From contig JBBEAZ010000030.1 in NCBI GenBank assembly GCA_040882565.1, positions 20,839 to 84,838 of the forward strand: DNA of 64,000 nt, written 5' to 3'. Under the pieces are notes generated by a model that was not told where the DNA came from, searched no databases, and saw only the letters and a program-made list of their open reading frames with translations. The DNA comes from CF-162 sp040882565 (GTDB taxonomy: Bacteria; Chloroflexota; Dehalococcoidia; SM23-28-2; RBG-16-64-32). The translations under genes and the position numbers were made by a program. Shown piece by piece: positions 7,348 through 15,563 of this stretch. How positions within the stretch are numbered: the stretch's first letter is position 1; each line of letters begins with the position of its first letter.

Positions 7348-8826
7348 ATGACACAGAGGGGCAGTCCACGGCATCCCGACCTCCTGACTTCGCGTGAAGC
7401 GCAGGTGCTCGATCTCATCCGTGAGGGCAGCACCAACCCGCAGATCGCTGAGCATCTCGACATCAGTGTGGAGACCGTGAAGCAGCATGTGTCGCAGGTG
7501 CTAGCCAAGCTGGGTGTGACGACCCGTGAGGAGGCCGCGGCGTGGCAACCGGAACAGGAGCATCGATGGTGGAGCACGCCTCGTGCCGCGTTCGCGCTTG
7601 GAGGGTCAGCCATCGTCGTCGCGGCCTTGATTGGTCTGACCATCTTGGCTTGGGATGCGTTGGAGAGCGAGGACAACGCCGCGCTTCCGGACGGCCCGCC
7701 GCTTGTGGAACCGGAAAACGCAACTGTCGAGGATGTCTATGCCGCTCTGAGCGAGTACCTCGCCAGTCAGCAGGATGTCCTGCACATGACCGTGGAGGGA
7801 TTCTATGAGGCCGACTTCCGATTTGACTACCGTGTTGAAGCGTGGGTATTTCCTAAAGCTGAAGCGATGCGAAGCGAAGGAGTTGCGGAGACGTCGGGCG
7901 ATCAAGATGGGGATGCTACGGAGGAGACCACGCGAGCTGTAATCACTGGCGGACTGCGCTACGTCGACTCGGACAACCTACCGAATCCTGTCGAGGCCAA
8001 CATGTGCCACGGTGGCAGCGTTCTGGCGTCTGAGATCTTGCTTTGTTTCGGCCCGGTGGCAGATTCGACAGAGACCTTCGGTGTGGAGGAGGGGGAGTAC
8101 CAGGATCAGCCATCTATCGTGCTGATGAGCAGCGGAACTTCACGAAACGACTCGGGAGATACCGTTGGCACCACGCGGCTGCATCTAAGTCCCTCCACTC
8201 TTCTGCCGATGGCACGGGAGTCATCCGGAACGTTCGATAACAACGAAGCGGTCTTTCCGTTGTCAAGCGAGATTACCTGGGAGTATGACTGGGTCGAACG
8301 GGACTCGCTTCCCGCTGATTTCTTCGAGCCAGAGGCGATCGGCTACGTTGAGACGGTGCGCAATCCTGAGGAGGGCATCAATAGCCTGGATCCGAGCCTT
8401 CCGGTCTATTGGCTGGGCAAGCAGTACGAGGCTGGAGGCGGACTACCCTTGCTTCAGTTGATCAATTCGTATGCTCCATCACCACCCAGTGCCATTCCGT
8501 ATCGTCTCGATCTCACGTATGGCAATCCGGGCGTCAACTCCACACCAACCCTTTCCATGCAGGAGTCCTCCCCCAGCCAATTGGAGATGGTTTCAGGCAC
8601 CGTCCCCTGCTCGAACCGCCTTTCCGAGGAAGTGGCAGCTGATCGAATCATCGAGATTTATGAGTGTTCGGACGGCCCAAACGACAAGATCGAAGCGAAG
8701 GTGCTGTTCGGAGATACGATCGTGCTGGTCTCGCCGTTATTCGTCGGAGATTCGGCCGAAGGCAATCCCTTTTCGACGATTGAGACAATGCGCCAGATTG
8801 CACTTGACCTGGAGTTGCGCGAGTAG
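7348..8826 (+). CDS. Membrane-anchored protein with N-terminal LuxR-type HTH and extracytoplasmic domain
   Basis: A 492-aa protein. Residues about 10-65 are a GerE/LuxR HTH (LTSREAQVLDLIREGSTNPQ, then SVETVKQHVSQVLAKLGV). One membrane helix follows at about 83-105 (AFALGGSAIVVAALIGLTIL). The remaining ~380 residues should lie outside and include a segment (EDVYAALSEYLASQQDVLHM) that recalls LolA/LppX-like lipoprotein-carrier folds. There is no receiver domain. The layout is that of one-component transmembrane regulators such as ToxR/CadC but with a LuxR-type domain. A separate role for the outer domain cannot be excluded. The ATG at 7348 is the first start before the HTH. Confidence 0.75.
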   Translation: MTQRGSPRHPDLLTSREAQVLDLIREGSTNPQIAEHLDISVETVKQHVSQVLAKLGVTTREEAAAWQPEQEHRWWSTPRAAFALGGSAIVVAALIGLTILAWDALESEDNAALPDGPPLVEPENATVEDVYAALSEYLASQQDVLHMTVEGFYEADFRFDYRVEAWVFPKAEAMRSEGVAETSGDQDGDATEETTRAVITGGLRYVDSDNLPNPVEANMCHGGSVLASEILLCFGPVADSTETFGVEEGEYQDQPSIVLMSSGTSRNDSGDTVGTTRLHLSPSTLLPMARESSGTFDNNEAVFPLSSEITWEYDWVERDSLPADFFEPEAIGYVETVRNPEEGINSLDPSLPVYWLGKQYEAGGGLPLLQLINSYAPSPPSAIPYRLDLTYGNPGVNSTPTLSMQESSPSQLEMVSGTVPCSNRLSEEVAADRIIEIYECSDGPNDKIEAKVLFGDTIVLVSPLFVGDSAEGNPFSTIETMRQIALDLELRE

Positions 8827-8828
8827 GC

Positions 8829-9404
8829 TCACCCCTTGCGCCACTCCGTCTCCGGTTTGCGGGCTGCCTTGCTCACGTAGCGGGCGAGGACGAAAAGTAG
8901 GTCGGAGAGGCGGTTGAGATACGCGATCACCGCCGGGTTCACGCTTTCCTTGCGCGCCAGCGTGATCGCGCTGCGCTCGGCGCGGCGGCAGATCGTGCGG
9001 CAGAGGTGGAGCATGGCGCCGGCCGGCGAGCCGCCGGGGAGGATGAACGTGCGGAGTGGCGGAACTTTGGCGTCGTACTCATCCGTCAGTTTCTCGAGGA
9101 CCGCGATCTTTTTGTCGGCATCGGTGAAGAGGGCTGCGAACTTCGCGGACTTGCCGCCCTCGCTGGCCAGTTCCGAGCCGATGTTGAAGAGTTCGTTCTG
9201 GATGTCGCGAAGGACCGTCACCAGGCGTGCCTGTCTTACCGATACGATGGCCACGCCGAGCGCGGAGTTCAGCTCGTCGACGGCGCCGTAGGCCTCGACG
9301 CGCAGATGGTCTTTGGAGACACGCTTGCCGCCGAACAGCGCCGTCGTGCCCGCGTCGCCGGAGCGCGTGTAGAGCATGCTTTTGCGGGGCTGTTTCGCGG
9401 GCAT
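8829..9404 (-). CDS. pduO: Cob(I)alamin adenosyltransferase, PduO type
   Basis: A 191-aa enzyme that transfers the adenosyl group of ATP to cob(I)alamin to give coenzyme B12. The N-terminal ATP loop (YTRSGDAGTTALFGGKRVSK), DELNSALG and the C-terminal RTICRRAERSAI and YLNRLSDLLFVLARY motifs are all present. ATG 9404 directly precedes the conserved start; longer in-frame extension upstream overlaps btuD and is not likely used. It is last in the riboswitch-controlled btuF-btuC-btuD operon, 14 bases after btuD, so imported cobalamin is converted to the active form by the same transcript. Confidence 0.9.
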   Translation of the reverse strand: MPAKQPRKSMLYTRSGDAGTTALFGGKRVSKDHLRVEAYGAVDELNSALGVAIVSVRQARLVTVLRDIQNELFNIGSELASEGGKSAKFAALFTDADKKIAVLEKLTDEYDAKVPPLRTFILPGGSPAGAMLHLCRTICRRAERSAITLARKESVNPAVIAYLNRLSDLLFVLARYVSKAARKPETEWRKG

Positions 9405-9418
9405 CGTCTCCGCAAAGT

Positions 9419-10243
9419 CTATCGTTCGCCGTTCGAGGGCGCTACTATCGGCCGGCCGGTTTCGGGGTGCGGGAGGACCACCACAGGCGCGCCGTACACT
9501 TCGCACAGGAGTTCGGGCTGCAGGACGGTCGCTGGCGCGCCCTCGGCGACCACGCGCCCCGACTGCAGGACGACGAGACGGTCGCAGTAGTGCGCGGCGA
9601 GCGTGAGGTCATGCACGACGGCGAGGACGGCCTTGCCGTCGCGGCGGGCGAAGGTGCGCATGAGGTCGAGGACTGTGCCCTGGTGGCCGATGTCGAGGTG
9701 CGCGGTCGGCTCGTCGAGCAAGAGGACGGGGGTTTCCTGGGCGAGGGCGCGGGCGACGATGACCCGCTGGCGTTCGCCGCCTGACAGCTCGCCGACGGGC
9801 CGGTCTGCGAGGGCCCAGGTCTCGGTGGCGAGCATGGCGCGGCGGGCGATCTCGACGTCGGCGGGCCCTTCTTGCTGGAGGAGCCGCAGGTGGGGCGTCC
9901 GGCCCATGAGCACGCAATCGAGCGCGGTAAAGGTGCCCGGCAGCTGCGGGTCCTGGGGGACGACGCCGATCAGACGCGCGATCTCCGGCTGGCGCATCGT
10001 CACGACGTCGCGACCGGAAAGCCGTACAGTGCCGGAGGACGGCCGCAGAGCGCCGGTAAGCACACGGATCAGTGTCGTCTTGCCGGAGCCGTTGGGGCCA
10101 ACTAAGCCGAGGAGTTCACCCGGACGTAGCGCAAGGTCGACGCCCCTGAGCGCGACGATATCGCGGCCGGCTGAGGCATAGGCAGCGGTCACGCCCGCTG
10201 CCTCGAGAACGGCGTCAGGCATGGGCAGCGGCGAGGTGGCCAT
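9419..10243 (-). CDS. btuD: Cobalamin/corrinoid ABC transporter ATP-binding protein
   Basis: A 274-aa ABC ATPase. Walker A GPNGSGKTT, Q-loop in VVPQDPQ, signature LSGGERQRV, Walker B VLLLDEPTAHLD and the switch His in VVHDLTLA are intact. It belongs to the BtuD/FecE/HmuV group that serves FecCD-type permeases. ATG 10243 overlaps the permease stop by one base (TGATG), indicating translational coupling. The riboswitch upstream of the operon identifies a corrinoid as the likely substrate. Confidence 0.88.
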   Translation of the reverse strand: MATSPLPMPDAVLEAAGVTAAYASAGRDIVALRGVDLALRPGELLGLVGPNGSGKTTLIRVLTGALRPSSGTVRLSGRDVVTMRQPEIARLIGVVPQDPQLPGTFTALDCVLMGRTPHLRLLQQEGPADVEIARRAMLATETWALADRPVGELSGGERQRVIVARALAQETPVLLLDEPTAHLDIGHQGTVLDLMRTFARRDGKAVLAVVHDLTLAAHYCDRLVVLQSGRVVAEGAPATVLQPELLCEVYGAPVVVLPHPETGRPIVAPSNGER

Positions 10244-11343
10244 CAGTAGAACACTCCGCCGCGCGCGCGCCGCAGGAGGAAGAGGAAGAAGGGCACGCCG
10301 AAGAACGCCGTGATGATACCGACCGGGATCTCGGTTGGGCGCTCGGCCGTGCGGGCGATGAGGTCTGCACCGATAAGGAACGCTGCGCCGAAGAGGATGC
10401 ACATTGGCAGGAGGTAGCGGTTGTCAGGCCCCCAGACGAGGCGAATGGCGTGCGGGACGATGAGGCCGACGAAGCCGATCGTGCCGCCGACAGAGACGGC
10501 GGCGGCGGCGGCGAGCGAGGAGACGCCGAGGATCAGGAGCTTCGTGCGCTCGACGTCGATGCCGAGGAATCGCGCTTGCTCTTCGTCAAGCGCGAGGACG
10601 TTGAGGATGCGGCCGTGCGCGAGGATGACTGCGGCGGCAGGGATCGAGTAGGGAAGCACCCAGGCGATCTTCGTCCAGGTTGCGGTGTTGAAGCCGCCGA
10701 GGACGACCGAGAGGACGGCCGTGGCGTTGGTCGTGTCGCGTAGCATGAGGTACGAGGTTAGCGCGGTGGAGAGCGATGCGACGGCGACGCCAGCGAGGAT
10801 GAGCGAGGTGGTCGGTACGGTGTTGCCGACGCGGGCGACGCCGTAGACGACGATGACGGACGTGAGCGCGCCGGCGAAGGCGGCGAGTGGCAGCAGGCTC
10901 AGACCGCCGGAGGAATACGAGACGTCGGAGACGATGACGATCGTCGCACCCAGCGCCGCGCCGGTCGCGACTCCAATCAGGTAGGGGTCGGCCAAGGGGT
11001 TGCGGAAGACGCCCTGGTAGGCCGCGCCGGTCAGCGCCAGCGTGGCGCCCACCGTCCCCGCGAGCACGACACGCGGCAGACGCACGTCCCAGATGATCCG
11101 CCGCGACGCTACAGAGACGTCGCCATCGAGGCCGACCCAGGGCAGATGCGACACGAGGACGCGCAGGGTGTCGTCGAGGGGGATATTGGTAGGGCCAAAG
11201 ACAAGGCCGGCGAGGACCGCGGCGGCAAGGACGCAGGCGCCGAGGACGAAGCGCGGCCAGCAATCGCGGCGGAGGGCGGCGGGAAGCGCCTCGCCCTTTG
11301 GCAGGACGAGGTCGACTCGCTCGCCGCTCCGCGCGATTTTCAC
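10243..11343 (-). CDS. btuC: Cobalamin/corrinoid ABC transporter permease (FecCD family)
   Basis: A 366-aa polytopic membrane protein of the BtuC/FecCD family. Conserved segments include RLPRVVLAGTVGATLALTGA, GVFRNPLADPYLIGV, FLGIDVERTK (cytoplasmic coupling loop), VSVGGTIGFVGLIVPHA and the C-terminal PTEIPVGIITAFFGVPFFLF. About ten helices are expected and it works as a homodimer with two BtuD subunits. It begins next to the btuF stop (11344) and overlaps btuD by one base. Confidence 0.9.
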   Translation of the reverse strand: MKIARSGERVDLVLPKGEALPAALRRDCWPRFVLGACVLAAAVLAGLVFGPTNIPLDDTLRVLVSHLPWVGLDGDVSVASRRIIWDVRLPRVVLAGTVGATLALTGAAYQGVFRNPLADPYLIGVATGAALGATIVIVSDVSYSSGGLSLLPLAAFAGALTSVIVVYGVARVGNTVPTTSLILAGVAVASLSTALTSYLMLRDTTNATAVLSVVLGGFNTATWTKIAWVLPYSIPAAAVILAHGRILNVLALDEEQARFLGIDVERTKLLILGVSSLAAAAAVSVGGTIGFVGLIVPHAIRLVWGPDNRYLLPMCILFGAAFLIGADLIARTAERPTEIPVGIITAFFGVPFFLFLLRRARGGVFY

Positions 11344-12291
11344 CTAGAACTGCTCCGGATAGAGAAGGGCAGCGAGGAGTTGGATGTCGTCGACAAGGCG
11401 CGGTGTCGGGCCGCTGAGGAGAGAAGCGGGCACGGGGTACACTCGCTCGTTCAAGACGGCGGGCACCTGGTCCCAGCCGGGCCTTGCCGCAACGGTCGCG
11501 AGCGACTCGCCGAAATCGCTGTCGGCGAGGAGCACAACCTCGGGCGCGGCAGCGATGACGGCCTCGGTGCTCATCTGTGGGTACGGCTCGCCGGTAGATT
11601 CGGCGACGTTGGTGGTCTTGAGCAGCGTGTAGATCTCGTCCACGAAGCTGCCGGGCCCCACGGTGAAGAGCATCGGGTCGAGTTCGTGGAACACACTGAG
11701 CCCGGCATCGACATCGTCGAGTTCGGCTAGCACCGCCGCGATGTCATCCTGCATGCCGGAGACGATCTCCGCCGCCTCGTCGCTTCGGCCGGTGATCTCA
11801 CCGAGCGTCTCTATCTGGTCATAGACGCCATCGAGAGTGGCCGGCGTCTCCAGGTACATCGTCGCGATATCGAGGTTGACGAGGGAGTCCTGGAGCCCGC
11901 CGGGATCAAAGAAGATCAGGACGAGGTCTGGCTCGTAGGCGGCGATTGCCTCGACGCTTGGCTCGTAGCCGCTGAGCTTCGGGATAACCGCTGCCTCTGC
12001 GGGGTAGTCGGTGTTCTCATCCGCGGCGACGATGCTGTCGCCTGCGCCGACGGCGAAGAGGACCTCGACGAAGGAGGGAGCGAGCGCGACGATCTGGCCA
12101 GGAGCCTCGTCGAAGGTGAACTCGATGCCGTTGTCGTCGGCGATCGTGAGGGGAAATTCGGTCGGTTGGGTGGCGGCGGCGCTGGTGGCGCCGCCCTCGG
12201 TTGGCGTGGCGTTGCCGCCGTCGTCATCATCGCCGCAGGCGGCCAGGAGGAGGACAGCGATGAGGCCGGCCAAGAGATATACGACACGCAT
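11344..12291 (-). CDS. btuF: Cobalamin/corrinoid-binding lipoprotein of an ABC transporter
   Basis: A 315-aa protein with a lipoprotein signal peptide ending in the lipobox LLLAAC (Cys about 19), an Asp/Gly/Thr-rich linker, and a periplasmic-binding-protein domain of the BtuF/FhuD type (IVALAPSFVEVLFAVGAGD; YEPDLVLIFFDPGG; EAVIAAAPEVVLL). It captures the corrinoid outside the membrane and delivers it to BtuC. It is first in the operon, directly after the riboswitch terminator. Confidence 0.88.
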   Translation of the reverse strand: MRVVYLLAGLIAVLLLAACGDDDDGGNATPTEGGATSAAATQPTEFPLTIADDNGIEFTFDEAPGQIVALAPSFVEVLFAVGAGDSIVAADENTDYPAEAAVIPKLSGYEPSVEAIAAYEPDLVLIFFDPGGLQDSLVNLDIATMYLETPATLDGVYDQIETLGEITGRSDEAAEIVSGMQDDIAAVLAELDDVDAGLSVFHELDPMLFTVGPGSFVDEIYTLLKTTNVAESTGEPYPQMSTEAVIAAAPEVVLLADSDFGESLATVAARPGWDQVPAVLNERVYPVPASLLSGPTPRLVDDIQLLAALLYPEQF

Positions 12292-12337
12292 GATAAGGAC
12301 CTCCCGTCAACTGGCGGAAGGCAAGGCCGCGACTCAA

Positions 12338-12365
12338 ACAAAAACCCCTGCTAGAGGGGCAGGGG
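12338..12365 (-). terminator. Riboswitch-controlled intrinsic terminator
   Basis: On the minus strand CCCCTGC (12365-12359) pairs with GCAGGGG (12351-12345) across a 7-base loop, followed by a TTTTTGTTT tract. It lies between the cobalamin aptamer and btuF, which fits a transcription-termination expression platform. Confidence 0.8.
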
Positions 12366-12404
12366 TCGTTCGCAATCGTCGCGAGGCCCATGCCTTTCCT
12401 CGAA

Positions 12405-12592
12405 GGCTGGTACTTGGACACAGGCAGGCGACCTGGCTTCCCCGGTCTCTCCGCCTTGGGGCGGGAACCGGGGATACAGTTGCGGGACAGCGCCGGCCTC
12501 TCACCGGCTTCGCTTTTGACTCCTGCGCCCCGCGAGCGAGTGGCCCGCCGGCGGGACGTCGTGGAGACCTCCGTCCACCGTATTCGGTTTGG
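12405..12592 (-). promoter_or_regulatory. Cobalamin riboswitch
   Basis: Read on the minus strand, the leader contains the conserved core GCCGGTGAGAGGCCGG followed by GTCCCGCAACTGT (about 12513-12476) and the B12 box AGCCAGGTCGCCTGCC (about 12438-12423). These are the hallmarks of the adenosylcobalamin riboswitch. A promoter lies directly upstream and a terminator directly downstream. Cobalamin excess should reduce expression of btuF-btuC-btuD-adenosyltransferase. Confidence 0.92.
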
Positions 12593-12596
12593 CACG

Positions 12597-12626
12597 AGTA
12601 TAGGACAGGCCTGCCGCGACCGTCAA
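12597..12626 (-). promoter_or_regulatory. Promoter of the cobalamin operon
   Basis: Minus-strand TTGACG (12626-12621), an 18-bp spacer and TATACT (12602-12597). Predicted transcription start is about 12590, just before the riboswitch. Confidence 0.6.
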
Positions 12627-12667
12627 CGAGCCGTTAGGATGGTGCCATCAGCAGTCAGGAGTGAGCT

Positions 12668-13459
12668 ATGGACCTGGGACTGGAAGGACGCGCGGCTCTG
12701 GTCGGCGGCGCGAGCAAGGGCATCGGCAAAGCGATCGCGACCGCGCTCGCCCGCGAAGGCTGCAGCGTGATGATCTGCTCACGCAGCGAAGAGAACCTTG
12801 GGGCGGCCGCCCTGGAGATCAGCGAGGCGACCGGCAAGAGCGTTGAGTGGACGACCTGTGACATGGCCTCGCACGACGACATTAAACGAACGGTGGCGGC
12901 GGCAGTGAAGGAACTCGGAAAGCTGGACGTGCTCGTGAATAACGCCGGCGGGCCGCCGACGGGCGCGTTCCAGGACCTCGACGAGCGCTACTGGCAGCAC
13001 GCGATCGACCAGAATCTGCTGTCGGTGGTGCGGACGGTGCGGGAGGCACTACCGCATCTGATCCGTTCCGGCAGCGGGCGGATCATCAACGTGACCTCGG
13101 TGGCTGTGAAGCAGCCGATCGACGGCCTAATCCTTTCGAATACGACGCGATTGGGTGTCGTCGGGTTGGCGAAGACGCTCTCGCGCGAACTCGCGCCGCA
13201 AGGGATCACCGTGAACAACGTCTGCCCAGGTAACATCGCGACGGAGCGCCTGATGGTTCTGATCGAGGAACGCGCGAAGCGTCAGCAGCAATCGCTGGAG
13301 GAGGCGGTGGCGTTGGAGGAAGGACGCGTGCCGATGGGCTTCCTGGGGGAAGCGTCGGATGTTGCGTCGCTCGTGGCGTTCCTGGCGTCAGCGCCGGCGC
13401 GGTTCATCACCGGCACAACTATCCAGGTTGACGGCGGCAGCACGACGGCCGTGTTCTAA
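12668..13459 (+). CDS. Short-chain dehydrogenase/reductase-family protein with altered active site
   Basis: A 263-aa classical-SDR-sized protein with the nucleotide motif GGASKGIG, NNAGG, and the C-terminal ITGTTIQVDGG typical of FabG-like enzymes. The catalytic YxxxK is not present: aligned on INVTSV and GVVGLAK, the position reads S-N-T-T-R, so Tyr is Ser and Lys is Arg. It may use another chemistry or be non-reductive. It is monocistronic, with a strong terminator at 13486-13511. The cofactor and substrate are unknown. Confidence 0.8.
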   Translation: MDLGLEGRAALVGGASKGIGKAIATALAREGCSVMICSRSEENLGAAALEISEATGKSVEWTTCDMASHDDIKRTVAAAVKELGKLDVLVNNAGGPPTGAFQDLDERYWQHAIDQNLLSVVRTVREALPHLIRSGSGRIINVTSVAVKQPIDGLILSNTTRLGVVGLAKTLSRELAPQGITVNNVCPGNIATERLMVLIEERAKRQQQSLEEAVALEEGRVPMGFLGEASDVASLVAFLASAPARFITGTTIQVDGGSTTAVF

Positions 13460-13485
13460 GTGCGCACGCAGCCCGTAAATGACAG

Positions 13486-13511
13486 AAGGGGCGCCGCGCG
13501 GCGCCCCTTCC
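13486..13511. terminator. Bidirectional terminator hairpin
   Basis: AAGGGGCGCC-GCGC-GGCGCCCCTT is a near-perfect palindrome between the convergent SDR and peptide-binding protein genes, with a short T-rich flank (CCTTCCTTCG). It could serve both strands. Confidence 0.65.
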
Positions 13512-13526
13512 TTCGTCTCTGGCTGA

Positions 13527-15497
13527 TCAGCTAGCCCGGCCCTGGTACGAGTCGTCGCTCTGGTCGAACCAGACCTGAGCGGTCCAGTAGTTGTTGCCGA
13601 ACCACGGCCAGCCCGTGCGGTTCTTGACGTACGGCCAGGCGATTGACCCGCCACCCGGCGAGGCGTAGTCGATGCGGCAGTTAGCTCCGGGCGCCTCCTT
13701 GTTTGTCTCGCCGAGCGCGTACCGCTGTATCTCGTAGCCAAGCTGCAGCCGCGCCTCGGGGTCAAACTCTTTGCGCTGGTTGTCGAGGAGCGTGTCGAGG
13801 GCGGGGTCGGAGACGCGGAAGGAATTCTTCGGCCCGCCCGTCTTGTAGTAGGGGTAGAACCAGTCGTCAAGGTCGATCCAGCCGTTGTCGAAGCCCCAAG
13901 TCATGCCGGCTAGATCGCAGTCGTCTTTGAGGAGACCTTCGGCGATGCGCTGGTAAGGCACGGTCTGGAACTTAGGAGCTTCCTCGACGCCGAGGTTCTT
14001 CTTGAGTGTCGTCTCGATGTACGTCGGCGCATAGCGGCGGATGTAGTCCGGCACGTCGGCGAACCAGATCTGCGGGATGTCGGGCTTGCCGGCGGCCTCG
14101 TAGAGCTGACGCGCCTCCTGTAGGTCGGCGTCGCGGCCGGCCTTGTCGGTCCGGTAGCCTGGAAGCGCCATCAGTTCGTCCTCCGGCAGCGCCCAGTAGC
14201 TGATCGCCTTGGTGATCGGCCCGGCGACGTTCCAGGCGCCGCTACCGACGATCTGGACAACCTGACTGCGGTCGGCAGCGAGGTGGAGGGCGCGGCGCAC
14301 GCGCCAGTCGTCGAAGGGCTTGCAGAAGACCTTCAGGCGCGAGTTCAGCCAGCCTGATGTGGCGGCGCGCTGGAACTCGACCTCCGGGTGCTGGTCTTTG
14401 AAGTTGACGATCCAGGAAGGGTTGTCGATGAAGCCGGCGGTGTCGATCTCCTTGCGGCTGAAGAGGGATTCAACGGTAGCGTCGTTGAGGCCCTGGCCCG
14501 TTGCCCTGTAGCCGTCCAGGTAGGGCCGGCCGAGGGACTTGTCTTCCCAGCCGAACCACTCCGGATTCTTGACGGCGTGGAACTCGATGCCGAATTTGAG
14601 GTCGGTCCAGATGAAGGGGCCGGTGCCGATCATGCGGTCCCCGGGACCGGGTTCACGGCCGGCGAGGGCGTCAACCGAGTCCCAGGGCCGCTCGTCCAGA
14701 CCGGGTTCCATGTCAACAATCTCCCGCGGGATGATCATGGCGTTGGTATCGGCGAGGAAGTGGAAGAAAGGCGCAACCGGGCCCAGGGTGGTGATCCGGA
14801 GAGTGTAGTCGTCGACCTTCTCCATGCGGTCGATGGTGGAGTACTGACTGGAGCGGTAGTAGTACGGCCACTGCGGGCTGTCGGCGTTGCGCTGACGGTC
14901 GAAGCTAAAAATGATGTCGTCGACAGTCAGCTCACGGCCCGCGAGGTCGGGGAAGTTGCTGCGGATCTTATCGGTGTCGTGGAACTTGATACCCCTGCGG
15001 ATCTTGATCACATATTCGGTGGGCGGGTCGCCGATCATCTCCGGCGCGGACTCAGCGATGTCGGGAATGATGTTTTCCCAGGTCGGCTGGTCGTGGCTGC
15101 CGTACATGTAGAGCTTGCTGAAGATCGCCGACTGGTTGGAATACATCGGCCCGAACTGCGTCTGGTGCGGGTCGTAGCGGTCGAGGACGACCGGGTCGAA
15201 GCCGATGTAAGTGAGGGTGCCGCCGCGCGAGTCGGTCGGCGCGGGTGTGAACGGACGGCGGGCGTCGACGAAGTCGAGGGGTTCGGCATCCGTACCGTCC
15301 GGATAGTTGAGGAACTTCTGCAGGGCCGCGCTTTGACCAGAATCACCGTTGCCGCCGGTTCCGCCGGGTTCGTCGCTGCTGCAGCCGACGACGCCGGCTG
15401 CGGCGAGGCCACCGCCGACCGTAAGAGTGCCGGACATCAGGCGCCGGCGGCTAACTCGCTGTTTCCAGAACTTGTCCCAGTACTTAGAGTCCGACAT
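13527..15497 (-). CDS. Peptide-type ABC transporter substrate-binding lipoprotein (family 5)
   Basis: A 656-aa extracellular solute-binding protein. The N-terminus combines a twin-arginine motif (SRRRLM) with a lipobox (VVGC), so it is probably exported folded by Tat and lipidated. The SBP_bac_5 core includes YVIKIRRGIKFHDTD, FIWTDLKFG and a typical VRRALHLAADR segment. It delivers oligopeptides or similar ligands to the two permeases encoded upstream on the same strand (15.6-17.6 kb). At 656 residues it is long for the family. A candidate ATPase is at 21.5 kb. Confidence 0.85.
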   Translation of the reverse strand: MSDSKYWDKFWKQRVSRRRLMSGTLTVGGGLAAAGVVGCSSDEPGGTGGNGDSGQSAALQKFLNYPDGTDAEPLDFVDARRPFTPAPTDSRGGTLTYIGFDPVVLDRYDPHQTQFGPMYSNQSAIFSKLYMYGSHDQPTWENIIPDIAESAPEMIGDPPTEYVIKIRRGIKFHDTDKIRSNFPDLAGRELTVDDIIFSFDRQRNADSPQWPYYYRSSQYSTIDRMEKVDDYTLRITTLGPVAPFFHFLADTNAMIIPREIVDMEPGLDERPWDSVDALAGREPGPGDRMIGTGPFIWTDLKFGIEFHAVKNPEWFGWEDKSLGRPYLDGYRATGQGLNDATVESLFSRKEIDTAGFIDNPSWIVNFKDQHPEVEFQRAATSGWLNSRLKVFCKPFDDWRVRRALHLAADRSQVVQIVGSGAWNVAGPITKAISYWALPEDELMALPGYRTDKAGRDADLQEARQLYEAAGKPDIPQIWFADVPDYIRRYAPTYIETTLKKNLGVEEAPKFQTVPYQRIAEGLLKDDCDLAGMTWGFDNGWIDLDDWFYPYYKTGGPKNSFRVSDPALDTLLDNQRKEFDPEARLQLGYEIQRYALGETNKEAPGANCRIDYASPGGGSIAWPYVKNRTGWPWFGNNYWTAQVWFDQSDDSYQGRAS

Positions 15498-15563
15498 TGA
15501 CCTCCCAGTCTCCTTTCAGACGATGCCCTTGGTCAGGTTACGTCGAGCCACGGCGTTGGGGAT

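Noticed and set aside
12011..12770. Open frames on both strands across the btuF leader
   Set aside because: The region is a cobalamin riboswitch with terminator; coding potential there is accidental.
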